64,000 bases of DNA from Paragonimus skrjabini miyazakii. Taxonomy: Eukaryota; Platyhelminthes; Trematoda; Plagiorchiida; Troglotrematidae. The stretch spans positions 125,257 through 189,256 of the forward strand of contig JTDE01000264.1 in the NCBI GenBank assembly GCA_014338405.1, written 5' to 3'. The notes beneath the pieces are model-generated. The model worked only from the letters and a program-made list of their open reading frames with translations, was not told the origin of the DNA and did no database searches. Position numbers and translations under genes: made by a program. The number at the start of each line of letters is the position of its first letter. Positions within the stretch are counted from its first letter, which is position 1. Shown here piece by piece: positions 1 through 13,229 of the stretch.

Positions 1-1414
1 GAATTTCACTGACTGATCCATAAGGGATGATAAGGAACTTGCGAAATGTTATAGCAAAGAGCTTACTGACTTGGTATGAAAGATGCTATCAACGCTTAAA
101 AACTCACAATGACAACTCCTGAGAAGCGTTAACCACCCGAATCGATAATCCACATCACCAATCCCATTAGGTTAAACTGTCCAATGAGCGTGATGGACTT
201 TTTCAAACGGACTACTTACGACAACTACTATGTCATCTTCATGACAGAAAATCTAAAATGATGGACCAAAGCAGTCACTATATTAAAAACGCTGTATGCG
301 AGGACGTGATGAATCTTCCGAGTTAGTAGTACAGGACGGAATATGAACGTCACCTTTTTAAACCAGCGAACTTGCGGAAGATGTTTACTGCTTTTGCTGA
401 ACGGACACAAGCTGAAAGCTCTGTTTATTGACAAGATAAGGTCTCGATACTGTGCTCCATTGCAGTAGCTCTTGATTTGTTTGTTTTCTATAAAATTGTC
501 AGTTGTTTGCAGTGTTCAGCATAAGTCTCAACATAAGCCCCATAAATATCAAACTCAACATGAACACAAAACCCGGGTCAAAAATGGATACAGTTTCCCT
601 CTAAAAAGAATCTAAAAGTGTCCTTGTTTGAATGGTAAACAATTGCAAATAAAACATTCATTTCTGTAGTGAACAGCATGCAGGCTAGGTCTACTTAATC
701 CTTTAACTAAACGGAACACCAGCATTCTATTAATTACTGTGTGTGTATTGCTCAGAATCTTAACAAAACAACTAGCTGGCACCCGTTTTCGTGCTCTGTG
801 AACTCTGCTAGTTCCACCTAGTCATAATTATTAAAAAGCTCATATAAAACGTTTCCTGACATATTAGACATAACTCCGCAAAACTGGAATTTGTGTGCTG
901 ATTATCTATCAGTATGATATGGAACCGCAGAAAGTCTGGTCTTTATTTCGGTCGATTTATGTGACTGGTTACATAAACCGAAATGGGAATGCCTCATAAC
1001 ACGTTTTCTTGCAGAGTTGACAGGTAAATGAATTGTTCGAATGTTTTAGATTAATTGCACATTTTGCCAGCATACGTCTTTTGGTTACCTTGATACTCTT
1101 ACCTCTCTCTCCTAATTGATCAAGTCGTGTTGAATATCGTGATAAAATCATGGAGCATACCACTTAAAGTTATTTCTTGGGGAGAAATGTAACACGGTTA
1201 AACGTAAGCAAGAGTAAGTTCCCGGACGTCTTGTGTACGAAAAGTAGTCGAAAAGATGACACAGCAATTTGGCCAAATAATTGAAGCGCAAAGGAGGCAA
1301 TGAACACTACCTGTGCCAATGTCAAACCTGAATTAAATTGTCAGAGATTTAGAATGCTAACAATTGGGCATTCCTAGGCCTTTGTTTGCAGCATTCGCAT
1401 GTCTTCCGGCTGAC
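1..1414. other. No gene seen
   Basis: AT-rich, stop-dense sequence. Only short ORFs (up to 68 codons) without recognisable motifs. Confidence 0.6.
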
Positions 1415-1560
1415 TATTGTGGAAAGGAGAAAGTGGGCTCGAATTTTACAGTTCTTAGGACTCATTGGTAAGGCCCATTCTTGTCTAGATAAGAATTTGA
1501 ACTGGAGCAATTATGTTTGCGAGATGAACGTTTTAACCACAGCACTCGTAACCACGAAAT
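1415..1560 (-). repeat. SINE copy with decayed hammerhead
   Basis: On the minus strand GTGGTTAAAACGTTCATCTC (head) and the B-box-like AGTTCAAATTC are followed by CTAGACAAGAATG and a degenerate core (CCAATGAG, AAAATTCGAGCC). The order of segments matches the intact copy at 32.2 kb. Core substitutions rule out cleavage. Confidence 0.6.
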
Positions 1561-1844
1561 AGACATGATCAAACATCACTCAGTCGGAGAGAACAAGATG
1601 AAATGGTTTACTTAGATCCAATTGGTTCGGTACAGAGTAAAAATTATAACTGACAAACATGCAGTTTACATCCAAGTGGATTCTGCTAACAGATCTTAGC
1701 TGTCTACAAATAGTATCTCACGATGTAATAACACAAACGGTTAAAATATATTGCGTAAAAACAAGTAAACCGGAGTTCATGTCACTCAGGAAGGTATCGT
1801 GAGGAGAAAATGCATAACGCTGGATGTGTTCGTGCTTTGCAGAT

Positions 1845-1925
1845 GCAAGGGTAACGAGGTGGATAAGGTGACAACGCACTGTCTGGCGAGAAGGGGGTTT
1901 GAGTCCTTTGTCAGCAAATTACTCG
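1845..1925 (+). repeat. tRNA-like (pol III box) element, probable SINE head
   Basis: GAGGTGGATAAGGTGACAAC resembles a D-arm/A box, and GGGTTTGAGTCCTT, about 45 nt later, resembles a B box. It lacks a complete acceptor stem, so it is not a functional tRNA gene. No hammerhead follows. It may be a different SINE family. Confidence 0.4.
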
Positions 1926-4900
1926 CAACGATTCTGCTCACAGTCAACAGCATAGATGATAACCGATTTTTTCACTGAATTGTTCCGTCCACTCATCAAG
2001 ATAATAACAAGTTGAGGTTGCAAACTTGCTGCAGTTCTCAAACCTTTTCAGCATATATCCGAATTTCGGAAAGGATAGATGTGAAGTGTTATTTTACTCC
2101 ATTTTCTGCAACATTTAATCCTCATTAATTAGTCTGATAACCCGTAAATGACTATTCAACCTGCCTGAGATAACAGATATTTGTTTGAAGAGATTACAGT
2201 GACCCATACCCATCGTCGTTTCAATGTGGGATAGTCGAATGACCCGACCCAAGTCAAACTAGTTTGGCTGGACTGGGGAAATGTATTTGACCGATGAAGA
2301 CGATTCAAGCAAATACTGGCACAATCTTCGTTTGTGAAATTTTCGTACCTCACAGCTGCCGAATTATTCAAGGAGGAAATTCTGGAAAGGTTCAAGCCAT
2401 CGAAAGTAGAGGCAGAAAATGAAAGTCATGACGTCAGACACGAGTTTTTTTTATTAACTTACAGAAATGCAAAACAAGCCTTAAGTAAGTTACGATTATG
2501 CTTAGAAACTTACGGAAGCTTCCGACAAGCACCTCTCTCAGTAAATGCTTCAAAAATGGTCTTAGTATACAGGTAACCAAAGGACCGAAGCAAGTGAGAA
2601 CAATTAACGTCCTCAGCAAGCCACAAAAAATGAATTCACTAGACATTAAACACCACGCCATTCTATAGTTATCACTACCAAAGCACGTCTGTGTGCGGTT
2701 TGTTCCATTATCCTTTTCCAATGAGATTATGAATAAGTTTTCTGTAATTCAGTTTTTGATCAAGCCGCAGATAGTTTCCCAATCATCGTAAACCCAGCTT
2801 AGGTTAGCTATACTAGTGTATCATCGACAGAATTGCTCGATCGTCCGATTCAGAAAAACTGTTTTAATGGAGTAACTTAAAGGTGTTAAAGCTCCAGTAA
2901 GTACGTTAGTTTAGGAATTTTTGAAAGCTGAATTTCTGAAAGCTGCAAAAAGCCTCACCAACAGTTACAGAAGACTGAAATGGAACTGCACCAGACACAA
3001 TGCTATTGAATGCGCCGTTGGAAACGGGGGACCGATTGATACAAAATACTTAGATAAGCGGTAGTAATTTGGGTATTAGACCCGAAACCTAAAAATGTGG
3101 CTGAGGTTACTACCATTGACCGAACTGTTTTGCTCTATCATCGGATTCCTAACAAGTGAGAAGTATATAATTGAGTTTTTAAGCAATTATAACTCCAGTT
3201 GTAAAATTAGGTGAAACTAAAGAGGTTGAATAAAGATGAACCAGGCATTTTTCCTCTGTGGATCAGTACTATAATTCATCGGTAGCTGACACATTTTCCT
3301 TTGGGTGCCATGCAAGTAATGGAAATTCACCGTTACAAACGATTTATTACACTTCACTACAAACACTTTGTAAATAATGGACTTGGATCCTCGACGTGAT
3401 TGGCTAAAAGTGTCTATTCTAATGCGATATATAAATAAAAAACGGCAGTTCCAAATGACTATTATGCTAAATTTTATAGTAGGTAATTGGTTCTCATTGA
3501 CTTTGAGCACTATCTTGATTGAATTATTTTTTTAAAACTTTATAGATTAGCTGGAGGCGGTCGTGGTCTACAATAATAACTCCTTCAAAAGTTACCAAAG
3601 GTTTGTGCTACTACAAGTGCACAGATGATTTACTCCAACTTATGAAGATAAACACTTTTGACCCTATGCATTTATGCGAAATGGCACACTTTCAAATGCG
3701 TTGAACGTGAGTTGCTGAAAGTCGACGTCACAACAGTCTTTCTTGCTCCACTCTCGAAGCAGCTTCCCAAAGTACTTTATTCTGAGAGTCTGATGGTTGT
3801 CTTAAGCCTTAGCATTCACAAATCCGATTCGACTACTCAAACGAACTTTATTACACTGGATCCCTCGATCAGACGATAACATAATTAATCGGAGAGAACG
3901 TTATAAATTGCACAAACACTGAGAGGGGATAGCAGCTACGAGTGATTGCGGATTTCCATATCTGTGAAGCAGACTAAGACACGGTAGAAATCTTGACGCT
4001 TTGTCGGTTCACTCGCCAGTCCCCCGTAAATATTGTGTGACAAGGAGACAAACAAAGTGCGTTTTCAGCGACCTTCACCATTGCTACAGTCGTGTACTTC
4101 TCCGGTCTCCACGATCGTTCTCAGCCGTCGTGACAACTGCTGTTGTCATCCTGACTACGCGCCTAGACTGAACTATCTGGATTTTTGTCTGGTCCATTCT
4201 ATTTGACTTTGCTTTGTTGCTAGTCGCAAACCCTATCAATACAAACGGGTTTGTAACCATGTTGTCTTCGGCCTGATTGACATAAAGAAACTTTGTTCTG
4301 CTACCAGTCTTTTTCCTTTGTTCAAACGGTAGCCTCGGGTGGATGGGATGGATGGGTTTGATGGGAAGAGATTAACTAACCGCGTATACACCGTACTCCG
4401 TCGTTCATTACTGTTATCCGTCATGCTGTTATCCGCAGTTTCATTGACTGTTATTCCAATTACGTGCTCGTAGGCGTAGATTCAATTATAACACACCTAT
4501 TACCGAAACTTTAGATCTAAACACTTCGATGGATGTCGAAGACACTACGAGGACGTTTAAGAGGCTTTGGTCCACTTCTCATACGATAATTTTGTTCCTT
4601 CTGTTAGGTGTTCTTGCACTTGTTAAGTTTACTCATATTTGTTGGGTATTGTGTAGATTAAGCATAACTATAAAAAGTTTTTTGCCTGACGTGAAGTTAA
4701 TAACCAATTCGCAGGTTTGGCTAACCGATTATTTTTGACTAGGCTGAGCCAATGTCTATCGTCCCGGCATGATGATTTACTGTTAAATTTGTCAGTCGTC
4801 AGAACAGCACACAAGAGTTCGCTTCAACATGAGTGGTAGTATATTGTTCCTATCCTACATGGTTTAGTCGAGACCAAAAACATTCTTTCCGTACACTACG

Positions 4901-5560
4901 TTCTACTCGCGCAGGTTTCTAGTTAAAAGAACCTCAGGAAAATCATTCACTCATAGGGTTAGTTGACATTTTTGAAAGTCTGTAATGATGTCAGTTCAGT
5001 TCCATTATTATTCCAGTTGGACTACTTAGTAGACATACCAAATGTGTTACAAACACAACAAATAACTTACATTGCGATTACTTTACGTTAGCGCAATCAC
5101 GAGAGAAATTTCATTTCCGGACTTTTTCAAAAATCACAGAGTTTTTATATCACTGTACCCTTTGGATTTGTATTTACATTTCCTCTAGAATAACTGTTGT
5201 TTCCCTCTGCCATCTGGCCAAATACTGGATCAACACACCACGACCATGACTGTTTGGTCATAATTGTTGATTGACGTTTCATTGCCCAGGAAAAACAAAA
5301 TGTTTATTCAAGAATAGTGTGAATGCGTACACCACGGTAACCCATAAACGCACCAGATGCTATCCACAACCATGTCCACATAAGATTTTTTATAATAGTA
5401 TGAACCTTTTGGTTGTCTCCTTGTGCTCTATCCGTGTGTGTGTTCTCTTTCTCTCTCTGCCTTAGTTATTTGATTTATATCAAGTCAATAAGGCAGTGCA
5501 ACGTGAAACATAGAGCACAAACAGACAACCACTAAGTTTACGCTACCATGAAACACTGAT
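1926..5560. other. No gene seen upstream of globin 1
   Basis: Holds ORFs up to 97 codons (for example 2334-2576 + and 3217-3510 -), none with recognisable motifs or splice support. No repeat recognised. Confidence 0.55.
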
Positions 5561-5670
5561 AATATCATTAAGTGGTCTCATTTAGATTGACAGTGGCCAA
5601 GACGCCCATAGGCATCGATTCATTTGGATGGGTTGGCCGATTGCTAAGACAGCAATTCACGACAACTGGG

Positions 5671-5678
5671 TATAAAAA
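5671..5678 (+). promoter_or_regulatory. TATA box of globin 1
   Basis: TATAAAAA lies 73 bp upstream of the globin 1 ATG. With usual TATA spacing, transcription would start near 5700 and the 5' UTR would be about 40 nt. Globins 2 and 3 have TATA-like boxes at similar distances, which supports a functional reading. Confidence 0.65.
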
Positions 5679-5743
5679 CTTCACAGCTATGTGGTAAAAT
5701 GGCTCTGGCTGCGAACCGATTTTGTGGTTGATATACCAGAGAA

Positions 5744-6418
5744 ATGGCGCCACTGACACAAGCTGAGGTCGACGGAGTTGTCACCGAACTGGGTCCATTT
5801 CTGACCTCTGAAGACAAAAAAATAGACTTAGGGCTCGGCGCTTACAGGGCGTAAGTGCAGACTTATAATTCATCCGCTCGTGAAATTGGAACATTGTATT
5901 GCTGTCACTCTTGAATGCTAAATATCCATATATTTCTGCATTTCAGACTTCTGTGTGCGAAACCAGAATACATTCAGATGTTTACTAAACTCCAAGGGCT
6001 CACTGTTGACAACGTGTTCCAATCTGAGGGTATCAAGTATTACGCAAAAACTTTGGTGGAAGATTTGGTGAAAATGTTGATGGCTGCTGCTCAAGACGAT
6101 GAGATGCAGAAGGTTCTGGTTCACAGTGGCCATCAACATACTTCACGGAAAGTAAACAAACAACAATTCATGGTAAGCTCGTTCACAAAGACTGTCAGTT
6201 TGAACCTTATTTCTCATAGTAATTCGTTCAGTTTTTTGTAAAACTTAATAACATTTTGTATTGACAACGTTCCTCTGTTTCCTCCCATAACGTTTTCACA
6301 GAGTGGTGAGTCCATCTTTATTGACTACTTCAATGGAACATTGTGCAAACCGGAAAATAAAACAGCAATGGAGAAGTTTTTGAAACATGCATTTCCCGTT
6401 ATTGCTAATAACATTTAA
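5744..6418 (+). CDS. Globin 1, trematode hemoglobin/myoglobin-type monomer (3 exons)
   Basis: Exons are 5744-5850, 5947-6172 and 6302-6418, joined across GT-AG introns of 96 and 129 bp, giving 149 residues ending at TAA 6416-6418. Intron 1 is phase 2 and falls at B12 (codon 36). Intron 2 is phase 0 in helix G (after codon 111). These are the canonical B12.2 and G7.0 globin positions. Visible pocket residues are Tyr34 (B10), Phe48 (CD1), Tyr68 (E7; Tyr67 is adjacent) and proximal His100 (F8) in a QHTSRKV context. Tyr at B10 plus E7 is known from fluke hemoglobins with very high oxygen affinity, so I infer a cytosolic heme protein that binds or stores O2. The ATG is the first after a TATA box and matches globin 2. 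There is no signal peptide. No AATAAA is seen within about 300 nt of the stop. Confidence 0.95.
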
Positions 6419-8939
6419 GTCATTTTGTGTAGCTGATTACAAATGATGTATTGCACAAAATAGAAACTATACAGTTAAGCTGTATTTTTTATTTTCACCT
6501 ATATTATGATGTCTACACGCTAAGAGGATTGGCACATTCCCATTGGAACTAGTCAGGAAAAAAAGGACTAAGTTATTGGTCAGTATATGATTCTGCTTTA
6601 CAGTCAGCATGTTTACGGAATTTCACTAACAGATATAAAAACCTATTTCGTATAATTATATTATGCTATAATTTTTGGTCACATAGTGGATTTTCCAAGA
6701 AGATGAGGTAGTTTGTCAGAATGAGTTACTAAAAGTGAAATGTACATCAACTAGACTGTCGATGATTGATGAAATGTACAAAAGCTTAGAGATTTTGCAT
6801 CCTCACCCAAAAATAAATGCATCATGTGACCCGTTAGTTTATCGTTTGTTAGTAACTAACATGGTTATTAAGAAATAAATGTGAACCAGCAGGTTTTGCC
6901 TAGCGAGCCCACTACATCGTCACGAATACTGCAGATCCGCTAAACATATTTTTTAAATGGACTTGCTGTAAATTCTATGGGAATGCTTGAGCAGCGTTCA
7001 ACTGTGAGCGATATTCTAAAAAAAAGTCCCTACTATTCGTCAGTAAGTAACTGTTATGACTTGGTTGCGGTAATCAGAAGCTACTAATACTCATATTAAG
7101 TCCGTTTTGGACATTTCCAGCACAGAGTAGGTTACGTTCCACGCTTGACAAAAATATGCAGTTTTCAAATGGAATGGTTGAATTAGAAACGAAAATAGAG
7201 CGTGAATGATATCGACAAATAAACACATGGCAAGTATGCATGAACGGTTAACTATGCTTGTGACATACAGTTTGGGAAGAAGGGACTAAAATACCCAGAA
7301 GTTCGAAATGGAAGACAAAACAATCACACGGTTAAAAGTACACACAAAACTGTCACTGTTCTGAACACAGGTTGGGTGTACTTCACGTGATCGAAATCAG
7401 TTGCTTACGTGTAGGTGGATTGAGTGAGGCTTGGGAACCACACGAGGCCATGGGAGTTCAAAACAATGACGTTTTTATATGTATTGATAAGTGGGCGTTA
7501 AAGAGGATTGCAAGTGATGTCACACCAGTGGATTGTGAACAATGGTCGGCAAACGTCATGCGATGTAACGGATGAAATCTGTTGACCATTGCGTGTCGCT
7601 CAACAACATTCTAGCTAATACGTGTACTAACAACTTTGGTACACGCTCGTTTGTTCTGATTTCAAGTGTTGCTTTTGTTGCAAGCGATTTTTAATGTCAA
7701 ATAATCAAAAACTGTGTATACGTAGTTAATTGTCTTGATTGCCGACTCCACCGGTCATAAAAATGAGCCAAAAGCAATGATGAATAATTTATCGCAATGA
7801 GCTGGTTGGCCTATGCTTTAACCGATACTCTTTACAAGCAACATTGAACTAACAGCGTTTGTTGTGTTACATGACCTGATGCTGTACATATATTGTTATT
7901 ATGCAGGAATTATAGAACACACTGAAAATGCGATCCAGATAATCAATTATGTTCACACAACTGCCAGAGTAACGTCCAACCATGAACAGCAGAACAGCTC
8001 GCTTACCATTCATACAGTGAATAAGCGTGATTAAAATTAATCCATACAGTTTTCAGTAGGACGTAAGCCACCAAGAGCCTTATGAGCTTCAGTCTTTGGG
8101 CAAATAAAAGGTCATCTGTGGATATGTCATTTTGTAGTGCTACGAATTGCACTAATAAGAAATTACAGATCGAGTGGTCATTGTAGAATGAAAATTTTCG
8201 TAACTTTCTGTCAGAGGTATGGTGCAAATGGGACGATAGAAAACTAGCAATTATTGGAATGCCCAGTAGTCTTGCTGCATCAATCGTTTCCGAAAAATGC
8301 AATAAGCGCGATGTGTAGTATTAGTCCGAGAAACTCTTATTGTTCGGCAGACCATTTTAGCCTTGAAATGTCTTTTTTCTTTGTCCTCGTTCAAAACAGA
8401 ACCCATATATAGTCTGCCAGTCGTTGTATCTGTTCGCTTTCCTGCAGTTCCGTACACCTCTACAGGGCAGGACAAAAATCATGTTGAACTCAAGGCCGAG
8501 GAACATATGCTCAGGTGATTGAGAGACACAGTAAAACAACAGCTGGTGAGCGGCACTCAGTAAATACGGACGGTCATGCCCTTCATCCTAAGAAATTTAT
8601 CAATTGCAGGATACTAAGCTGAACGCTTACAACACGCACCTCTCAAACCGTAGTAAAACATTATCGCAAAGACGTTGGTAACCTGCTTCATGCGCTCAGA
8701 ACAGTAACTGCTAACCGCTGTTCGCAGTAGGCTCACTTATGTTCAGTGTATGTAATTTATATCCTTCTATACGTTTGTCACCTAAATCAGGGACCGTCAG
8801 TAAGCTTTTATGCTTGTCAAACAACTTCACGACTGGTGAACGTGTGCCAAGCAAAATTACCTCTGCTAGCTGTCTAATTTAAACTTCAGTACGTCCCATA
8901 CAACAGCAAATTTATACTTCCTTCATGTCTTGTTTGCGA
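6419..8939. other. Globin 1 downstream region, no gene seen
   Basis: Begins with the globin 1 3' UTR. AATAAA occurs only at about 6813 and 6875. Overlapping minus-strand ORFs at 8003-8540 have no recognisable domain. Confidence 0.55.
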
Positions 8940-9039
8940 NNNNNNNNNNNNNNNNNNNNNNNNNNNNNNNNNNNNNNNNNNNNNNNNNNNNNNNNNNNNN
9001 NNNNNNNNNNNNNNNNNNNNNNNNNNNNNNNNNNNNNNN
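8940..9039. other. Assembly gap (100 N)
   Basis: Exactly 100 N, a common placeholder for a gap of unknown size. Sequence on both sides is non-coding as far as I can see, so the missing part between globins 1 and 2 could hold anything. Confidence 0.99.
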
Positions 9040-10260
9040 CAGCTACGATTTTATCTAATGATAATGAACTACGACGAGTGTGATAACTGGATTAATGTGT
9101 CTACAGATCCTTCTAATGTGGATGACGGTTGTTTTCCAAAGTGAGTGTGAAATCAGACTGCAAAAGTTGTTACACGGACGTTCTGGCTAATCTCCTTAGG
9201 TACTAAATACATAGGCGAATCAGTTTAGTAAAAACACCATACGAAGCTAATCAGTCAATTACCACAACAGCCTGAAACTGACGAAAGTGTCTTCTTGCCG
9301 CCAGATAGATGGCTGTTATTTGTGAATAGCGACAGCCTCAGTGAAGTGGGATGGTGGTTGAACCAGTTACACTTTTGAAAGCATTGACGACATGGAACGA
9401 TTTCTAACTTTCAATAAATGACGATCGGTTGAAGTACACTAGCCTTTGTATAACACAAGAATTGCAACACTGTCCTTCCATTCACGTATAAACAAGGCTG
9501 GAACAAGCTAGTTAACTGTGTAACTGTCGTTTCGTTCAGTTCATGCAGGTTGCCAATTTTTAACAATGAAATTGATCAATGTTAACGGGGATAGTGTAGT
9601 TTTCATTGCGGATATTCGGTTGGTGGAATATAACGATAGTGTATGAGCCACATAGCAAGCTAGACAAGCTGCTGATCTAAATCGTTAACTCATTTGTTCT
9701 TGATAGTTATCACTGAAAGATGGTACTCTACACTGACACGGTTATTTTGATAGTCGCATTGTGATTGGGTTTGCTGTGTTGTCAAGGAAATGCGCGAAGC
9801 GTTTCCACTGATCGTAGCTTTGATTATAGGTGCTGTGGTTCATTGTGAGATAAGCATGATTTATTTTTCCAAGTAATTATTGCAGAACCAGAACGCGTTC
9901 TTATTTAACTGGCATGAGTGTGCTGAAGAACGAATAATGACCTGTAGTAATTTCTCAAACAGATCTATCAATTGAGCTAAGTACTCGTTGTCCACGATGG
10001 ACAACGACAGATCAGTCTCATATTCAATTAATAGGAATGGGTTTAAGTGCAATCAACGAGCCGATGAATGCAAAACCGTTGTTCCGACTCAGCAGATAGT
10101 ACTGAAGCATACCTCATACAAGTATCTAACATCTACTAAGTTGCCTGATAATGATTTAGGACAACTCATCAAAGTGCAAAATGAAAAAGCGTGCTAACAC
10201 TTGAATGCTAGAATACTCCTTGTAACATCATCCGTCGGTGTTTGAAGAACATAATTGAAG
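9040..10260. other. No gene seen
   Basis: Non-coding between the assembly gap and the 3' tail of the LINE fragment. Confidence 0.55.
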
Positions 10261-11410
10261 CATCATCATCATCATATACAGCAATACATCAATGGGTCAC
10301 ACTGATGCTTAACTGCCACACAACCACGAAGTTGAAAAAGCAAATCCTGTATAGGAAGAAACTGGAAAAAAGGGAAGGGGAGGTGACCTAACCACTAAAA
10401 AATAGCTACGTTTACATCCAAACATACAACATCAAGACGCCTACACCTTGCAAACAAATAACCAAGCTATAATTGAAGGTGAGGCGTCATCAGCAAGACA
10501 GCTTCCTTACGGCTTTCACTGCCTCGCGTCATTAAGTGCACTCACTTCACAGACAACTCGACCAAACAACGACATCATTCACGCCACTGAGCTCGGTTAG
10601 CCGCCATCTCACCTAATGTCTCAAGCCACCGATTCTGTGAGTCATGAGGGCTCCAGCCCGGGAGACAAACCCGATCTACAGTAGCCAACCCCTTAGTAAT
10701 CAATTTCAGTTTTCTACGCCAGGTCATCATCTGTCCACCTCGCACCTAGCATCAATCGACCGCAGCGTCGGCAAACAGTGCTCGGTGTGGCAAACGACTA
10801 GGTGGCATCCTTAGTACATGACCTAATCATCTAAGTCTGTGCAAGTGTAAGGACTGAAAGAAAGAACTCGTTTGACAATCAGTGCCAAACATCCGCTTCC
10901 TAACCTCCTCGTTACTCACTCGTTGGTGCCACCCGATACGAGCGATTGAACGCAGACATCGGTGGTCAAATGCCTGAAGACGGTTCACGTCATCTACCCT
11001 GATCGGCCATGTTTCGCTGCCGTAAATTAATACAGTCCTAACTGTTGTCTGATATACGCGACACTCAAGTTTCAGTGAAATACCTTTCTGTAACCATAAG
11101 TGTCCCAGATTAGGAAACACCGCCCTAGCCTTAGAAATACGCGCCTCTATTTCATTCTCTACACCCCCGCCGCCGCCGCTGCTGAAGTAGCTTCCCAGAT
11201 ACGCAAACCGGTCAATAACCTCTATGACTTCATTATCTAACATTAAATCTGCGTAATTATGGCAATCTTGCAAAAGCACTTTGCATTTCAAAACTGCAAA
11301 GCTCATTCCGAAGTACCTAGCAGAACGCGAAATGGCGTTCAGCGTTGCTTGTGCTGCTCACAGACAGCCGCTTTCAGCTACGCAAACCAGCATAGAAGAC
11401 AACACTCAAT
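10261..11410 (-). mobile_element. LINE 3' fragment (RT C-terminus to 3' tail)
   Basis: The minus strand encodes the end of a non-LTR reverse transcriptase, open from about 11363 to 10827. Recognisable blocks are ARYFGMSFAVLKCKVLLQD, DRFAYLGSYFSSGG, RISKARAVFPNLGHLW, RVYQTTVRTVLIYGSETWP, LQAFDHRCLRSIARIGWHQR and SNEEVRKRMFG. After a frameshift, RHVLRMPPSRLPHRALFAD, MMTWRRKLK, LPGWSPHDSQNRWLETLGEMA and AQWRE continue to about 10560. The 3' UTR ends at an ATGATG-type repeat (about 10261-10275), a usual LINE tail. The DD active-site region (just upstream of 11390) is already broken, and everything 5' is missing. It is a 5'-truncated dead copy. Confidence 0.85.
10827..11363 (-). pseudogene. RT C-terminal coding remnant of LINE fragment
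   Basis: Longest open frame of the 10.3-11.4 kb LINE copy; its first ATG is at 11306, but family similarity continues upstream to the TGA before 11363. It contains a run of five glycines (codons near 11165-11180) from a GCC/GCG-rich expansion on the plus strand, which intact relatives would not be expected to have. A frameshift ends it at 10827, after which the reading continues in another frame. Confidence 0.75.
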
Positions 11411-13229
11411 ACGTGTTAACATACTTATTATATATGACCATTGAAAGTACATTGTGAACATGAACAACTCGTCGTTGATAAACAGGTAGAGATAGCCGCC
11501 AGAAATGTTTGCAAGAAACAATAATTTATTGTGCCATCTATATAGGATGGTATAGTTTGAGCCAAGGAAAAACGAACTTCTACCCAAACATCGAAATATA
11601 CTCTACCGAAGCAAAGTGAGCAAGAATTTAAGAAGGTTGAAATACGCTTAGCAAACTAACAGCTACATAACAGCTACATACAACCTCTATAAGTGTTCAG
11701 CTGTATCTCGTTATTTTGCAGAGAAGTAGTTCAGTCGGAATAAACGAGCTCAACAGACCTCCTTCTGAAATCCTTCTCTGAGTTCAAGCAGTTTGTATTT
11801 CTAACTTCACAAAACACGAAAAAAGTGTGAAAAAAGGTACAACTAACTTTCGTCATTCGAACGGCGGCATTGTAATTTGCGCATTGTGCAGAAACTGTTC
11901 GAACCGTTGCATAACAGGTCGAACAACCCAAAAACAAACTACAGTCTCTGTGTTTGTAAAATCGCACTTGGCCGGATCTTAAAAAGTAATAGGATAATCT
12001 ACTGAAAGCACGATAACAGCATAGCAGCAACAGCGCGCGGTAATTCTAAAACGTCCTACTATCAGCTAAAAGCCGTCAATCCAATAGCGATTCGTTTGCT
12101 ACTCTATGCATGTGAAACTGAGTATCAACGTGATAACATGTGAGGTTTATCTGTTAGGCAGTTCCAAATATGAACACACGTTTGACCCACTGCACACGAG
12201 CAATTTGAAAGGACGAAGTCGCATAAAGTTTCGTAGGTTTGCTATGAAGCAACCATTAAGTTCTAGGTTTGTGACCACCTGGTGGTCACGGGAATACCGT
12301 GTGTGTATGCAACTGGACAATTTCCACTTGGCTCATGATACAACAACGTTTATTCTCCATGTAATTAATCCAGACACCATAAGTTATTTTCTATATCAAA
12401 ATTACCACGAAACTTGGTATATATTTTGAGTGGACAGTAGTATGTTAAACATTTTTAAGAAAGTCACATATTTATCGAAAAAGTCGATTTTTGACTAATA
12501 ATATTTCACATTTGGCTCATTCAATGTGCGAATTGGCGGAAGGGTATATGTAAGTTATCAGCGGAACATTGGGTAACTAAAAATGTGACATTCTTCGGTT
12601 TCAATCATTAGGCTATTTAAAGAGAAAAAAACAGATTGAAAGTGTCGCAGTTAAAAAACGTTCACTTTAAGCTAATAATTGAACTATAAGAGTATGTAAA
12701 GCATAGGTATTAGTCATCTAGTCTCAGATAATCAGTTATTTAAATTCAAAAATGACCTCGTATTAGTGTCAAAACATTTTTATCTCATTGGGTAGAGCGG
12801 TAAACCAAGCCGGTTGTGAGGCAGATAATGTAGAAAGAAGTAGCTTTTATCCAAGGTGAACTCGAAAGGGGGACATCCATTAGGACGAAGGAAATTTTCT
12901 CAGACGGAAAGAATTCCTCAACAAGGGACACTAGAATAAAGAACCTGATAAATGCAGGTTGTGTTGTACATTACTCGAAAGATTCAGTGAGTAGTATGAT
13001 GTTAAGCAAAAATACTGTGTTGAAATTATTTGAGTAAAACGATGAGATGACCCAATACATGTGATGTTCTCCGGAGTAACATTTCGTACATTCCGATCAC
13101 ACATGGACATGTAACTAATTGTAAACGAGTCAAAATTCCACGAAGCGGAAGTCATGGCTTGAGGGATTAAAAAGACAGACACCAAAATTGAAAACCAAAA
13201 TTGTGGGAATGCCGACTACCAGGGTAGCC
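11411..13229. other. No gene seen
   Basis: Between LINE and PLE fragments. The ORFs at 11731-12030 (-) and 12106-12429 (+) look like chance. A tRNA A-box-like TGGGTAGAGCGG at about 12790 hints at another SINE head. Confidence 0.5.

Noticed and set aside
12106..12429. 107-codon plus-strand ORF
   Set aside because: No motif and unusual residue composition; length within chance expectation.
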